Positions 46,458 to 56,352 of a stretch of DNA of 64,000 bases are shown here, piece by piece. Position 1 is the first letter of the stretch, and each line of letters opens with the position of its first letter. Origin of the DNA: Parabacteroides goldsteinii (GTDB lineage: Bacteria; Bacteroidota; Bacteroidia; Bacteroidales; Tannerellaceae); the NCBI RefSeq assembly GCF_015550595.1, contig NZ_JADNBB010000003.1, positions 290,325 to 354,324 of the forward strand, written 5' to 3'. The position numbers and the translations under genes were made by a program. The notes under the pieces are model-generated. The model worked only from the letters and a program-made list of their open reading frames with translations, was not told the origin of the DNA and did no database searches.

Positions 46458-47924
46458 ATGGAGAACAAGAAGCTAACAGCTGCCAACGGTCGCCCCGTTG
46501 CAGACAATCAGAATTCACAGACAGTAGGTCCGCGCGGACAAATGGTATTACAAGATCCTTGGTTTTTGGAGAAACTGGCCCACTTCGACCGCGAAGTCAT
46601 TCCCGAAAGACGCATGCATGCCAAAGGTTCCGGAGCATTCGGAACCTTTACCGTGACACACGACATCACTAAATACACAAAAGCTGTGATCTTTAGTGAA
46701 GTCGGTAAAAAGACAGACTGTTTCGTCCGTTTCTCTACCGTTGCCGGCGAACGCGGAGCTGCTGATGCCGAACGCGATATCCGTGGTTTTGCCATGAAGT
46801 TTTATACAGAAGAAGGTAACTGGGATTTAGTCGGAAACAATACACCGGTATTTTTCCTGCGCGATCCGTTAAAGTTCCCCGATCTTAACCATGCCATTAA
46901 GAGAGATCCGAAAACAAATATGCGTAGTGCCAATAATAATTGGGACTTCTGGACTTTGCTGCCAGAAGCATTACACCAGATCACCATCACAATGAGCCCG
47001 CGTGGCATACCTTATTCTTATCGTCACATGCATGGTTTCGGTAGCCATACATATAGCTTTATCAATGCAAAGAACGAACGTATCTGGGTGAAGTTCCACC
47101 TGAGAACATTACAGGGAATCAAGAACCTGACAGACCAGGAGGCGGAAGCAATCATCGCCAAAGACCGTGAATCGCATCAGCGTGACTTGTTTGAAAGCAT
47201 CGAAAAAGGAGACTTCCCTAAATGGAAATTCCAGATCCAGCTGATGACGGAAGAACAGGCAGAAAACTACCGTATCAATCCGTTCGACCTGACAAAGGTA
47301 TGGCCGCACGGCGACTTCCCGCTGCATGACGTAGGTATTCTCGAACTGAACCGTAACCCGGAAAACTATTTCGCAGATGTGGAACAAGCTGCCTTCAACC
47401 CGATCAATACGATAGAAGGTATCGGTTTCTCTCCTGACAAAATGCTTCAGGGCCGTCTGTTCTCTTATGGTGATGCACAGCGTTATCGCCTGGGTGTAAA
47501 CTCTGAACAAATACCTGTAAACAAACCCCGTTGTCCTTTCCATGCTTACCATCGCGACGGAGCTATGCGCGTAGACGGCAACTACGGCTCGACAAAAGGA
47601 TATGAACCGAACAGCTACGGCGAATGGCAGGATTCCCCCGAAAAGAAAGAACCGCCTTTGAAAGCCAACGGCGATATCTACAATTACAACGAACGTGAAT
47701 ATGATGACGATTATTACAGCCAGCCAGGCGACCTGTTCCGCCTGATGCCTGCCGACGAACAACAGCTTCTGTTCGAAAACACTGCCCGTCAGATCGGTGG
47801 AGCCGAATTGTTCATCCAGCAACGTCACGTACGCAACTGTTACAAAGCCGATCCGGCCTATGGCAAAGGTGTTGCCGATGCACTGGGTATCAGCCTGGAA
47901 GATGCATTGAAGGAAACAAGATAG
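46458..47924 (+). CDS. katA: Catalase, monofunctional haem type
   Basis: 488 residues, small-subunit clade. Catalytic His54 is in [14 protein letters not shown], the distal Asn is in VGNNTPVFF, and the proximal haem Tyr337 is in [19 protein letters not shown]-binding clade features are present in the mid-region. It degrades hydrogen peroxide in the cytoplasm, a major oxidative stress defence in aerotolerant Bacteroidales. The gene is monocistronic and faces dnaJ across a shared terminator. Confidence 0.97.
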   Translation: MENKKLTAANGRPVADNQNSQTVGPRGQMVLQDPWFLEKLAHFDREVIPERRMHAKGSGAFGTFTVTHDITKYTKAVIFSEVGKKTDCFVRFSTVAGERGAADAERDIRGFAMKFYTEEGNWDLVGNNTPVFFLRDPLKFPDLNHAIKRDPKTNMRSANNNWDFWTLLPEALHQITITMSPRGIPYSYRHMHGFGSHTYSFINAKNERIWVKFHLRTLQGIKNLTDQEAEAIIAKDRESHQRDLFESIEKGDFPKWKFQIQLMTEEQAENYRINPFDLTKVWPHGDFPLHDVGILELNRNPENYFADVEQAAFNPINTIEGIGFSPDKMLQGRLFSYGDAQRYRLGVNSEQIPVNKPRCPFHAYHRDGAMRVDGNYGSTKGYEPNSYGEWQDSPEKKEPPLKANGDIYNYNEREYDDDYYSQPGDLFRLMPADEQQLLFENTARQIGGAELFIQQRHVRNCYKADPAYGKGVADALGISLEDALKETR

Positions 47925-47953
47925 TATAAGTACCCACTTGATAAATTCTGTTC

Positions 47954-47996
47954 AAAAAAAGAATGCCCACGATACCGGAAGGTAAAGGGGCATTCT
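47954..47996. terminator. Bidirectional terminator between catalase and dnaJ
   Basis: AGAATGCCC (47960-47968) pairs with GGGCATTCT (47988-47996); the A-run at 47954-47960 gives a T-run for dnaJ on the minus strand. Confidence 0.8.
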
Positions 47997-48002
47997 CTAT
48001 TT

Positions 48003-49163
48003 TTAGTCGAACATATGTCTGAATTTGCTGAATATCTTCTCCTTCATGCTACGATTCGGTTGGAAATTCGGTGAATTATCCAGCCCCGTCAATGTTTCTT
48101 TTTCTGATGCGGACAACGTTTCCGGAATATATACGCTTACATTGACCAACAAGTCACCTGTCCCGTAACTGTTCACCGAAGGAAGTCCTTTGTTCCGCAG
48201 ACGAAGTACCTTACCCGGTTGTGTACCCGGTTCGATTTTCACCTTCGCCTTACCATCGATAGTCGGCACTTCAACATTTCCTCCCAGTGCAGCCTGAGGT
48301 ACGCTGAGTAACAGATTATATAATAAATCGTTCTCATCCCGAATCAATTCAGGATGCGGCTCTTCTTCGATCAGGATCAACAGGTCACCGTTTATACCTC
48401 CATGACGGGCAGCATTTCCTTTACCACTCATCGACAGTTGCATTCCTTCCGCAACACCGGCCGGAATATTGATTGTAATGATGTCGTCATCACGCATGAT
48501 ACCTTCACCGTTACATTCACTACATTTCTTTGTGATGATCTTTCCTTCACCTCCACAAGTCGGACAAGTAGACTGCGTCTGCATCTGCCCCAGGATCGTA
48601 TTGGCAACACGTGTTACTACACCACTACCATGGCATGTATCACAGGTTTTACTGCTATGATCATCCTCGGCACCACTCCCGTGGCATTTGCTACAAGAAA
48701 CATATTTCTTAACCTTAATCTTCTTTTCAACTCCGTTAGCAATCTCTTTCAGGTTCAGTTTTACCTTCACACGCAAATCCGATCCACGGTTCACCCGGCG
48801 GCCTCCACGAGAACCTCCTCCAAAACCACCGAAACCGCCAAAGCCACCAAAATGTCCACCAAAGATGTCTCCGAACTGAGAGAAGATATCTTCCATTGAC
48901 ATTCCGGCTCCACCAAAGCCACCTCCCTGAGAAGCACCTCCTACTCCGGCATGTCCGAACTGGTCGTAGCGTTGACGTTTCTGAGGATCGCTCAATACAT
49001 CATATGCTTCGGCAGCTTCCTTGAATTTCTCCTCTGCTTCCTTGTCACCAGGGTTCTTGTCAGGGTGGAACTGAATCGCTTTTTTCCGATATGATTTCTT
49101 AATTTCTTCTACTGTGGCAGTTCTTTCTACCTCCAGTACTTCATAATAATCTCTTTTAGCCAT
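48003..49163 (-). CDS. dnaJ: Chaperone DnaJ
   Basis: 386 residues. J domain with His33-Pro34-Asp35, a long Gly/Phe-rich linker ([19 protein letters not shown], residues about 77-120), then four zinc-finger repeats of CxxCxGxG type ([32 protein letters not shown]) and the C-terminal substrate-binding domains. It delivers unfolded proteins to DnaK, which is not in the window. It lies 36 bp after grpE, so they form a heat-shock operon. Confidence 0.97.
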   Translation of the reverse strand: MAKRDYYEVLEVERTATVEEIKKSYRKKAIQFHPDKNPGDKEAEEKFKEAAEAYDVLSDPQKRQRYDQFGHAGVGGASQGGGFGGAGMSMEDIFSQFGDIFGGHFGGFGGFGGFGGGSRGGRRVNRGSDLRVKVKLNLKEIANGVEKKIKVKKYVSCSKCHGSGAEDDHSSKTCDTCHGSGVVTRVANTILGQMQTQSTCPTCGGEGKIITKKCSECNGEGIMRDDDIITINIPAGVAEGMQLSMSGKGNAARHGGINGDLLILIEEEPHPELIRDENDLLYNLLLSVPQAALGGNVEVPTIDGKAKVKIEPGTQPGKVLRLRNKGLPSVNSYGTGDLLVNVSVYIPETLSASEKETLTGLDNSPNFQPNRSMKEKIFSKFRHMFD

Positions 49164-49199
49164 CTTTGTATTGTTGTTATTTGCCCGTTAGCACGTTGC

Positions 49200-49784
49200 T
49201 TATTCTCCTACTACTACTTTAGCGTGACGCAGCACTCTGTCATTTAAAGTATAACCGGTCTGGATACAATCGAGGATTTTTCCTTTCAGGCCAGGTTCCG
49301 GAGCAGGAATAGTAGCCACAGCTTCAAACATTTCGGTATCGAAAGGTTGTCCTACCGCCTCTATGGCTTTTACACCCTGCTGGGCCAGATAAGCCATAAA
49401 TTTCGAATAGATAAGTTCTACTCCTTCCTTTACAGCTTCAACATCGTCTGAGTTACGGATATTTTGCAATGCACGTTCAAAATCATCGACAACAGGGAGC
49501 AATCCTTTCAGGGCTGCTTCAGCACCATTCTTGATCAGATCAGCCTTTTCACGCAATGTGCGTTTACGATAATTGTCAAATTCGGCCATCAAGCGCAGGT
49601 GAGAGTCGTTCAGTTCGTTATACTTCTTCTCCAACGCATCCAACTCTTCGGTCACATTGTCAGTCTGTGCAGTTTCTTCTGCCGCATTTTCCTGTTCGTG
49701 CTGCAAATTTGTCGCATCTTCCTGATTCAAACACTCATCTTTTTCAGATGTTTCTTTCTTTCCGTTAAAATTCATCTTGCTCAT
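49200..49784 (-). CDS. grpE: Nucleotide exchange factor GrpE
   Basis: 194 residues. An acidic, disordered N-terminus (1-45) leads to a long coiled coil (about 48-110, ending RTLREKADLIKNGAEAAL), then the conserved core LLPVVDDFERAL and the beta-wing with VGQPFDTEMFEAV and a TGYTLNDRVLRHAKVVV ending. It releases ADP from DnaK. It heads the grpE-dnaJ operon; no clear promoter box is visible in the 160-bp divergent gap for this strand. Confidence 0.96.
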   Translation of the reverse strand: MSKMNFNGKKETSEKDECLNQEDATNLQHEQENAAEETAQTDNVTEELDALEKKYNELNDSHLRLMAEFDNYRKRTLREKADLIKNGAEAALKGLLPVVDDFERALQNIRNSDDVEAVKEGVELIYSKFMAYLAQQGVKAIEAVGQPFDTEMFEAVATIPAPEPGLKGKILDCIQTGYTLNDRVLRHAKVVVGE

Positions 49785-49940
49785 AACTATCTTACTGTTT
49801 TTATTATTACCTAATTGTCAGCCATATACAACGTTATTTATCTACCAATACGGACTGTATAGATAAAGTTATCCCTGTTGTCATGCACTGGAATAACATC
49901 AAATATGCTGCCAACTATTCATAGACAACAAAAATATCTT

Positions 49941-49948
49941 TACCTTTG
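49941..49948 (+). promoter_or_regulatory. -7 box for the PDZ-domain gene
   Basis: TACCTTTG matches TAnnTTTG, 57 bp before the preferred ATG at 50006. The box overlaps the longer alternative start at 49946, which supports the shorter start. Confidence 0.55.
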
Positions 49949-50005
49949 CCTGTATATTTAGATTTAAACAGGCATTTTAATACTAATAATAGAATTTCAG
50001 ACATT

Positions 50006-51430
50006 ATGAAGAGAATTATTTTATCCATATTACTGTTGTTTGTATTTATGACCGGCTATGCCCAGAACCGGAATGCATCCATTTGCAGATTAGGATTTAC
50101 ATATGATATCAGCCAAAGTAAAAACTGGGGGAAAGATAAACCCGTAATAACGGGAATAATCCCCTATTCTTCTGCAGAGTTAGCCGGGGTGAAACAAGGT
50201 GATGTGATAGAAGCGATAGACGGAGTAGTCACAACGGAAGTATCCCCCCAGGAGATTGCTGAACTATTCAATCCGGCAGGTAAAAATGAAGTGATTCTCA
50301 CGATCAGTAATCTTTCCGTTCCAACCAAACAGGTAATGGTAAAGAAAGACTGTAAAAAGATCAACTCAATAATGGAAGACCAGCTGGCATCTGCCTTCTC
50401 GATGTATAGTCTGGAAACAACCGGCGAACGGACTTTTACATGCCCCTTCAAAACGGTAGTTACACCCGACTCTGTCAATTTCAGTAAATTCAAAACATTT
50501 GCTTTTGCTGCGATCGACGAAAACAACCGTAAACTGGAAACTGCGATCAACGAATGCATCGAGAAAGAACTGATAAAAAAAGGGATGGTACTTGATATCG
50601 ATCAACCGGATATCCTGATACAGACATTTTATTTCTTTGACAAAAACCCGAATTTCAAAGGAACAAATGTGATTATGGTAAACAAAGAGCCCATCTACCG
50701 CTATAATTTCACTCAAAGCAAGATGGAATCTTTCCCGTTCCTGGGTAATTCCGCTGCGGAAGCAGAAGCAGAATATCTGTTGCAGTTCGGTTTCCGTATG
50801 ATCGACCAGGCATTTGTTCCCGGACGTATCATCTGGGAATGCGAGGCTAACGAATTACTGGAAGACTCCTATCGTCTGGAAGAATACGCCCGCATCCATG
50901 CACCGTTAATGCTGATGCAGTATCCGTATGTAAAATATGGCCGCAACGTACAATATAAGGTTAGTCAAAAAACCTATAATTATACGGGTATCAGTTACGA
51001 TATCGACCGCCTGGAACTGGTTACGGATGTCGACCGTAATTCACCGGCTTATGCCTCCGGCCTTCGCCCGCGTGATGTGATCGAAAAGATCAATGGAAAC
51101 AAAATGAATTATTCCGCTGAAGAATTTACAGCCGGCTATAAGAACTTCATATCAAAGACAATGAAATACCGCGATCCGAAAACACAGTTTACGGATGCTA
51201 ACGGGTTTAAACGTTGTATGTTCTGGGATACATTCAAATACTCTCAGGTTGCCGACGCCTTGCAAAGTTCCGGCAATGTAGGAGCCTTCTCCTACCTGTA
51301 TTATTATGCTCCGTATGTCAATCCGGCAGGAAACAATGCCTGTACGTTCGACATCAAAAGGGGTAAGAACAAAATGGAAATCATCGTCCGCCCTACTATC
51401 CGCAGGGAGATTACGGTGGAGATAAAATAA
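50006..51430 (+). CDS. Exported PDZ-domain protein with DUF4136-like region
   Basis: 474 residues from the ATG at 50006 (MKRIILSILLLFVFMTGYAQ), a clean signal peptide. A first PDZ domain spans about 30-105 (PVITGIIPYSSAELAGVKQGDVIEAIDG), a DUF4136-like middle covers about 125-290 (FSKFKTFAFAAI, KKGMVLDIDQPDILIQ), and a second PDZ lies at about 325-395 (VDRNSPAYASGLRPRDVIEKING). No protease triad is seen. Probably a periplasmic or lipid-bilayer-associated scaffold. mutS2 starts 15 bp downstream and may share the transcript. Confidence 0.8.
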   Translation: MKRIILSILLLFVFMTGYAQNRNASICRLGFTYDISQSKNWGKDKPVITGIIPYSSAELAGVKQGDVIEAIDGVVTTEVSPQEIAELFNPAGKNEVILTISNLSVPTKQVMVKKDCKKINSIMEDQLASAFSMYSLETTGERTFTCPFKTVVTPDSVNFSKFKTFAFAAIDENNRKLETAINECIEKELIKKGMVLDIDQPDILIQTFYFFDKNPNFKGTNVIMVNKEPIYRYNFTQSKMESFPFLGNSAAEAEAEYLLQFGFRMIDQAFVPGRIIWECEANELLEDSYRLEEYARIHAPLMLMQYPYVKYGRNVQYKVSQKTYNYTGISYDIDRLELVTDVDRNSPAYASGLRPRDVIEKINGNKMNYSAEEFTAGYKNFISKTMKYRDPKTQFTDANGFKRCMFWDTFKYSQVADALQSSGNVGAFSYLYYYAPYVNPAGNNACTFDIKRGKNKMEIIVRPTIRREITVEIK

Positions 51431-51445
51431 AGCATATTAACTAAC

Positions 51446-53917
51446 GTGATATATCCACAAAACTTTGAACAAAAAACGGGGTTCGATAAAGTTCGCCGTT
51501 TAATTTCCGATAAATGTTTAAGCCCGCTGGGACAAGAGCGGGTAGCCGAAATGGATTTTTCGGCAGATTATTCAACCGTTATTGAACGTCTGGAACAAAC
51601 CGATGAGTTTGTCCGTATTTTACATGGAGAACAGGAATTTCCTGCTGCCTATTTCTTTGATGTTCGTTATTCGCTGAAGCGGATACGACCGGAAGGAACC
51701 TGGCTGGATGAAAAAGAATTGTTCGACCTGAAACGCTCTTTACAAACAATCAACGATATCGTTCGTTTCTTCCGTCCTGTAGAGGATGAGGAAATTGCTT
51801 ATCCTGCACTTACGGCACTGGCCGGAGACATACTCGTTTTTCCACAACTGATCGGGAAAATAGACTCTATCCTGGATAAGTTCGGGAAAGTAAAAGACAA
51901 TGCATCTCCTACACTGGCACAGATAAGAAAAGAGATAACATCTACGATGAGCGGTATTTCCCGTAGCCTCCAATCGATCTTACGAAGTGCGCAGTCGGAA
52001 GGGGTAGTCGACAAAGACGTAACCCCTACCATGCGTGACGGACGTTTGATGATTCCTGTAGCTCCGGCTTTCAAACGAAAGATAAAAGGAATTGTACATG
52101 ACGAATCGGCCAGTGGTAAGACGGTTTTCATCGAGCCGGAAGTAGTTGTTGAAGCCAACAACCGTGTAAGGGAACTGGAAGGTGACGAGCGCCGTGAAAT
52201 CATGAAGATACTGACGGATTTCACCAATATAGTCCGTCCGATGGTTCCGGATATCCTGCAATCGTATGAGTTTATGGCAGATATCGACTTCATCCGTGCC
52301 AAAGCTATTTTTGCCGAACAGGTGAAAGGAATCAAACCGGTAGTGGAAAACGTACAACAGGTAGATTGGGCACGTGCGGTTCATCCTCTCCTGTATCTGT
52401 CGCTTCAGAAACAGAACAAGCAGGTTATTCCCCTTGACATCACACTCGATGAAAAGAAACGCATGTTGATCATATCCGGCCCGAATGCCGGAGGTAAATC
52501 GGTTTGTCTGAAAACAGTTGGTTTGCTACAATATATGTTGCAATGCGGGTTATTAATTCCTTTACATGAAAGTTCGCGCACGGGGATTTTTGCCAGCATA
52601 TTTATTGATATAGGTGATGAACAAAGTATCGAGAATGATTTGAGTACATACAGTTCGCACCTGACCAATATGAAATATTTCGTCAGGAACTGTAATGAAA
52701 AGACGATCATCCTGATCGATGAATTCGGTAGCGGCACAGAACCACAGATCGGAGGTGCTATTGCCGAAGCCCTGTTAGACCGGTTCAACCGGAACCATAG
52801 TTTCGGAGTGATCACTACCCACTATCAGAACCTTAAACATTTCGCTGAAGATACCGAAGGTATTGTAAACGGAGCCATGTTATATGATCGTCATCTGATG
52901 CAACCGTTGTTCAAACTGTCTATCGGAAATCCAGGTAGTTCATTTGCCGTAGAGATTGCACGAAAGATCGGATTACCGGAAGATGTAATTGCGGATGCTT
53001 CAGCCAAAGTCGGTTCCGATTATATCGACATGGATAAATATCTTCAGGATATCGTTCGCGACAAACGTTACTGGGAAAGCAAACGGCAAAATATCCGCCA
53101 ACAAGAGAAAAAGCTGGAAGATATCACGTCCCGCTACGAAAAGGATCTGGAAGAGGTAAATAAGCAACGTAAAGAGATCATGCGTGAAGCAAAAGCCGAA
53201 GCACAGCGAATACTGGCCGAAGCAAATGCCAAAATCGAAAATACAGTTCGCGAAATCAAAGAAGCTCAGGCAGAAAAAGAGCAGACCAAGCTTGCCCGTA
53301 AAGCTCTGGAAGAATTCAAAGCGTCTATCGAATCGACCGGAGAGGAAGACGATAAGATTGCACGCAAAATAGCGAAACTACAGGAGCGGAAAGAGCGGAA
53401 AAAGCAAAAGCAAAATGCTCCTACTGCCAAACAGACATTCAACCGCGATGTGATCGAAGTAGGCGACAATGTCCGTTTAAAAGGACAGGTTTCTGCAGGA
53501 ACGGTTATGGAACTTCAAGGGAAACAAGCCGTTGTGGCATTCGGTATGATAAAGAGTACTGTGAAACTCGAACAACTGGAAAAGGTCAGCAAAGGCCAGA
53601 TCAAAAAGGAAATTCAAAAAAGTACCTTTGTCAGTGTAGGCACGACAGACCATATGCACGAGAAAAAACTGAACTTTAAGCAAGAGATAGATGTTAGAGG
53701 TATGAGGGGCGATGAAGCACTGCAAACTGTCACCTATTTCATTGACGATGCCATCCAGGTCGGAGCAGAACGGGTACGTATCCTGCACGGCACGGGTACG
53801 GGTATCCTGCGACAACTGATACGCGACTATCTGCATTCGGTTCCGGGAGTCCGGCAGTACCACGATGAGCATGTTCAGTTTGGCGGTGCAGGTATCACTG
53901 TTGTAGAACTGGATTAA
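51446..53917 (+). CDS. mutS2: MutS2, recombination-suppressing or ribosome-rescue ATPase
   Basis: 823 residues from GTG, the only sensible start. Walker A is GPNAGGKS (345-352), Walker B is ILIDEFGSG, and the family TTHYQNLK switch follows. A long coiled coil (about 525-660) separates the ATPase from a KOW-like segment and the C-terminal Smr nuclease domain (IDVRGMRGDEAL, LHGTGTGILRQ). The DNA mismatch-recognition domains of MutS1 are absent, as expected. It acts on recombination intermediates or on collided ribosomes. Confidence 0.95.
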   Translation: MIYPQNFEQKTGFDKVRRLISDKCLSPLGQERVAEMDFSADYSTVIERLEQTDEFVRILHGEQEFPAAYFFDVRYSLKRIRPEGTWLDEKELFDLKRSLQTINDIVRFFRPVEDEEIAYPALTALAGDILVFPQLIGKIDSILDKFGKVKDNASPTLAQIRKEITSTMSGISRSLQSILRSAQSEGVVDKDVTPTMRDGRLMIPVAPAFKRKIKGIVHDESASGKTVFIEPEVVVEANNRVRELEGDERREIMKILTDFTNIVRPMVPDILQSYEFMADIDFIRAKAIFAEQVKGIKPVVENVQQVDWARAVHPLLYLSLQKQNKQVIPLDITLDEKKRMLIISGPNAGGKSVCLKTVGLLQYMLQCGLLIPLHESSRTGIFASIFIDIGDEQSIENDLSTYSSHLTNMKYFVRNCNEKTIILIDEFGSGTEPQIGGAIAEALLDRFNRNHSFGVITTHYQNLKHFAEDTEGIVNGAMLYDRHLMQPLFKLSIGNPGSSFAVEIARKIGLPEDVIADASAKVGSDYIDMDKYLQDIVRDKRYWESKRQNIRQQEKKLEDITSRYEKDLEEVNKQRKEIMREAKAEAQRILAEANAKIENTVREIKEAQAEKEQTKLARKALEEFKASIESTGEEDDKIARKIAKLQERKERKKQKQNAPTAKQTFNRDVIEVGDNVRLKGQVSAGTVMELQGKQAVVAFGMIKSTVKLEQLEKVSKGQIKKEIQKSTFVSVGTTDHMHEKKLNFKQEIDVRGMRGDEALQTVTYFIDDAIQVGAERVRILHGTGTGILRQLIRDYLHSVPGVRQYHDEHVQFGGAGITVVELD

Positions 53918-53930
53918 AACAATTGTAGTT

Positions 53931-55013
53931 ATGAGACGAAAAGAGGGAACGCATTTGCGCAGGCACAGACATATTTCAAACCGTCATCTGTCGGATAAAT
54001 ATTATTATGCCGGTGAACATGAAACTGTAACCGACATTCGTCTCACACAATACAATGCTGAAGGAATCCACACGGCAGAAGTCAAGAAAGGAACGACTTC
54101 GTTCAATAAACTGACCGATCCCAACAAAGTTAACTGGTTTCAGGTAAGCGGGCTTACCGATTCGGATGCAATCACGCGTATCGTAAACGATTTCGGGCTC
54201 CATAACCTGGATGCCAAAGATATCCTGACTCCTCAACATGTAGTAAAGATCGAAGAGTATGCCAATCACATGCTAATTATCCTAAACTCCAGCTATTACG
54301 ATGCTAATATGGAAATGCATTCCGAGCATATCAGTATACTGGTCACAGATAATGTTGTCATCTCTTTTACTGAGACCAACAATCCGATATTTGCCAGTAC
54401 AATGAAAGCACTTGAATCGAATATGCTGAGTCTGCGGAAGAAAGGTAGTGGATTGTTACTGGCTTTCCTTTTGAATACAATTATCGCTAATCTGGTAGAA
54501 ACGGCATCCAAAGTAGAAGAGATGTTGGAAGATATTGAAGAAACCCTGCTCGACATAAAAAACGATCAGGGGAATATGGGCTCTTTGATACAGCAGCGCC
54601 GTCATGAATACATGGTCATCAGAAAGAACAGCCAGCCTTTGAAAGAACAGTTCCCCAAACTATTACGTACGGAGAACGGAATAATCAGCCCGGATATGCT
54701 ACCGATCTATACCGATTTATCCGACCAGTTGCAGTTTGTGATACAAACGACCGAAAGTTGCAGGGAAATCATATCGTCATTAGTAGACCTCTATATATCA
54801 AACAACGACCTGCGCATGAATGCAATCATGAAACGACTGACGGTTGTGTCTACCTTGTTCATTCCACTGACATTCCTTGTCGGCGTATGGGGTATGAATT
54901 TTAAACTGATGCCTGAACTCGACTGGAAATACGGTTATGGAATAGCCTGGAGTGTCATGTTTCTTACCGGTTTGCTCACCTGGATATATATGAGGAAAAA
55001 GGACTGGTTTTAA
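53931..55013 (+). CDS. corA: CorA-family magnesium/cobalt channel
   Basis: 360 residues. A long cytoplasmic funnel is followed by two C-terminal membrane helices. The selectivity signature GMN is at 321-323 (VGVWGMNFKLMPELDWKYGYG). The MPEL-type loop after GMN is intact. It forms pentamers that admit Mg2+. It lies 14 bp after mutS2. Its stop codon overlaps by 4 bp with the convergent recombinase gene. Confidence 0.95.
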   Translation: MRRKEGTHLRRHRHISNRHLSDKYYYAGEHETVTDIRLTQYNAEGIHTAEVKKGTTSFNKLTDPNKVNWFQVSGLTDSDAITRIVNDFGLHNLDAKDILTPQHVVKIEEYANHMLIILNSSYYDANMEMHSEHISILVTDNVVISFTETNNPIFASTMKALESNMLSLRKKGSGLLLAFLLNTIIANLVETASKVEEMLEDIEETLLDIKNDQGNMGSLIQQRRHEYMVIRKNSQPLKEQFPKLLRTENGIISPDMLPIYTDLSDQLQFVIQTTESCREIISSLVDLYISNNDLRMNAIMKRLTVVSTLFIPLTFLVGVWGMNFKLMPELDWKYGYGIAWSVMFLTGLLTWIYMRKKDWF

Positions 55014-55606
55014 AGTCCGTAATTCCTCTTAAACTGATAGTAAGTGTTTCTGGAAACATTGAAATGCTTACAGATCATCACGACCGTATCGCCTCTCTCG
55101 AGCATATTCATCACTTCTTCTTTATTGGCATCCAACAAAGACTGTTTGGCATCGGTACCTTTCGGACGTCCTAACTGCAGTCCTTTATCCTTCTTATGAT
55201 TCAATGCTTCTTTCGTCCGGATCGACATCAGGTTATGTTCGATCTCAGAAATCAGATTGCACGTATCCGATACTACCGTCGTATTCAAACCGTCATCCAG
55301 AATATAACGATCGTTTATACTGCATACATGAATACCTTTCGCCATACATTTGCCTAAAAGAGTCATCACTTCGGATAAGGTACGGCCAAACCTGGCAATA
55401 TCAGTAATGATCACCTTATCCCCTTGTTTCATCCGGTCTATGATACGACTTAATGACGACTCTTTCTCCTTTCTTTTTTCATCAATAATATCCGTTATCC
55501 ATTTATTGACCTCAAAACCATTTGCTGCTGCATAGCGTTCAATTTCATCTTTTTGTGTTTCAAGATGCTGCTTGCCTATAGTTACTCTTAAATAAGCTAT
55601 TACCAT
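55010..55606 (-). CDS. Serine recombinase, Mpi/DNA-invertase family, with Thr at the catalytic Ser position
   Basis: 198 residues, the size of small serine invertases. The N-terminal catalytic motif Y-x-R-V-S is YLRVT here: codon ACT gives Thr9 where gamma-delta resolvase has Ser10. The other active-site elements look intact (Arg7; ARFGR with Arg72 and Arg75). A long helix E follows, then a C-terminal helix-turn-helix (MICKHFNVSRNTYYQFKRN). Relatives in Bacteroides invert promoters of surface polysaccharides. No invertible segment is evident near it. It may be inactive, slow, or a DNA-binding regulator. Convergent with corA. Confidence 0.85.
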   Translation of the reverse strand: MVIAYLRVTIGKQHLETQKDEIERYAAANGFEVNKWITDIIDEKRKEKESSLSRIIDRMKQGDKVIITDIARFGRTLSEVMTLLGKCMAKGIHVCSINDRYILDDGLNTTVVSDTCNLISEIEHNLMSIRTKEALNHKKDKGLQLGRPKGTDAKQSLLDANKEEVMNMLERGDTVVMICKHFNVSRNTYYQFKRNYGL

Positions 55607-55757
55607 AAAAATTTTACCTCTTAATATATTGAATATGCAAAATATATTTTTTGTTTACGCCGTGAAGATACAACAAGAAAATGTGACTGACAGCAAGATG
55701 AAACATTCTTTAATAAGCTCTCCATACATTTTATATTTTAATCCGGAGAAACTGTTA

Positions 55758-55765
55758 TATCTTTG
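55758..55765 (+). promoter_or_regulatory. -7 box for the copper-efflux leader gene
   Basis: TATCTTTG matches TAnnTTTG and ends 5 bp before the ATG at 55771. The predicted transcription start coincides with the start codon, so the mRNA would be leaderless. Confidence 0.5.
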
Positions 55766-55770
55766 CAATT

Positions 55771-56157
55771 ATGAAAAAATATATCTTAGTCATATTAACA
55801 ATTCTATATATCGGAGTCTCCAGTGGAATAGCTCTGAATATCCATCATTGTATGGGTAAACTGGTAGAAGTGGATTTATGGCTGACGGATATATGCCCTT
55901 CCTGCAAGGAGAAGCAGCAATCACATCATTGCTGCTCGACAGAGACACAGTTGATCAAGATGACTGTCGACCAGAATGTCAACCAGATGCCGACTTTCGA
56001 TTATACGCCGGTCACTCTATCTTTATTATTCAATATAAGGGAACTTTTGGTTTTGTCTGAGACAGATGAATCAATTTCGTCCTTTTCCTTTTTTAAATCC
56101 CCACCCGAATGTAGTGGCGCAGAGCTATGCATTCGCAATTGTTCCTTTCTGATTTAA
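55771..56157 (+). CDS. HYC_CC_PP-family small protein of a copper-efflux operon
   Basis: 128 residues. A signal/anchor helix (MKKYILVILTILYIGVSSGIA) is followed by the family landmarks: an H-x-C motif (IHHCMGK, Cys27), a CxxC pair (CPSC, 42-45), HHCC (52-55), and the KSPPEC stretch near 110. Conserved Cys/His pairs suit Cu(I) or Ag(I) binding in the periplasm. It sits 195 bp upstream of cusA; such proteins commonly precede Cus systems in Bacteroidota. The function is inferred from context and motifs. Confidence 0.8.
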   Translation: MKKYILVILTILYIGVSSGIALNIHHCMGKLVEVDLWLTDICPSCKEKQQSHHCCSTETQLIKMTVDQNVNQMPTFDYTPVTLSLLFNIRELLVLSETDESISSFSFFKSPPECSGAELCIRNCSFLI

Positions 56158-56187
56158 TTAATACCGGTTTTACAGACCGGACATACC

Positions 56188-56195
56188 TATTTTTG
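56188..56195 (+). promoter_or_regulatory. Possible second -7 box before cusA
   Basis: TATTTTTG fits TAnnTTTG and lies 158 bp before the cusA start. The 195-bp gap otherwise holds an imperfect hairpin (ACCGG-N8-CCGG type near 56163-56180) and AT-rich DNA with no gene. Confidence 0.4.
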
Positions 56196-56352
56196 TTTAT
56201 ACTTCAATAAACAATAAATAAGAATTATCTGTTCCTTTTGTATAACGCAAGAGGAAAGCTTACATGCATCGGTATTCTTTGGAAAACAAAGCCTACCCAT
56301 TGCAACAAGATTTTATGCATTAATTAAATCATTTTGATTAAAACATCATTCT

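Noticed and set aside
47109..47828. A 239-codon frame opposite catalase
   Set aside because: Antisense shadow of a strongly conserved enzyme; no start signals or domain.
55010..55790. Invertible DNA segment adjacent to the serine recombinase
   Set aside because: No pair of inverted repeats longer than a few AT-rich bases was found around the gene.
55629..55859. A 76-codon plus-strand frame before the HYC_CC_PP gene
   Set aside because: It overlaps the real gene in another frame and runs across its promoter.
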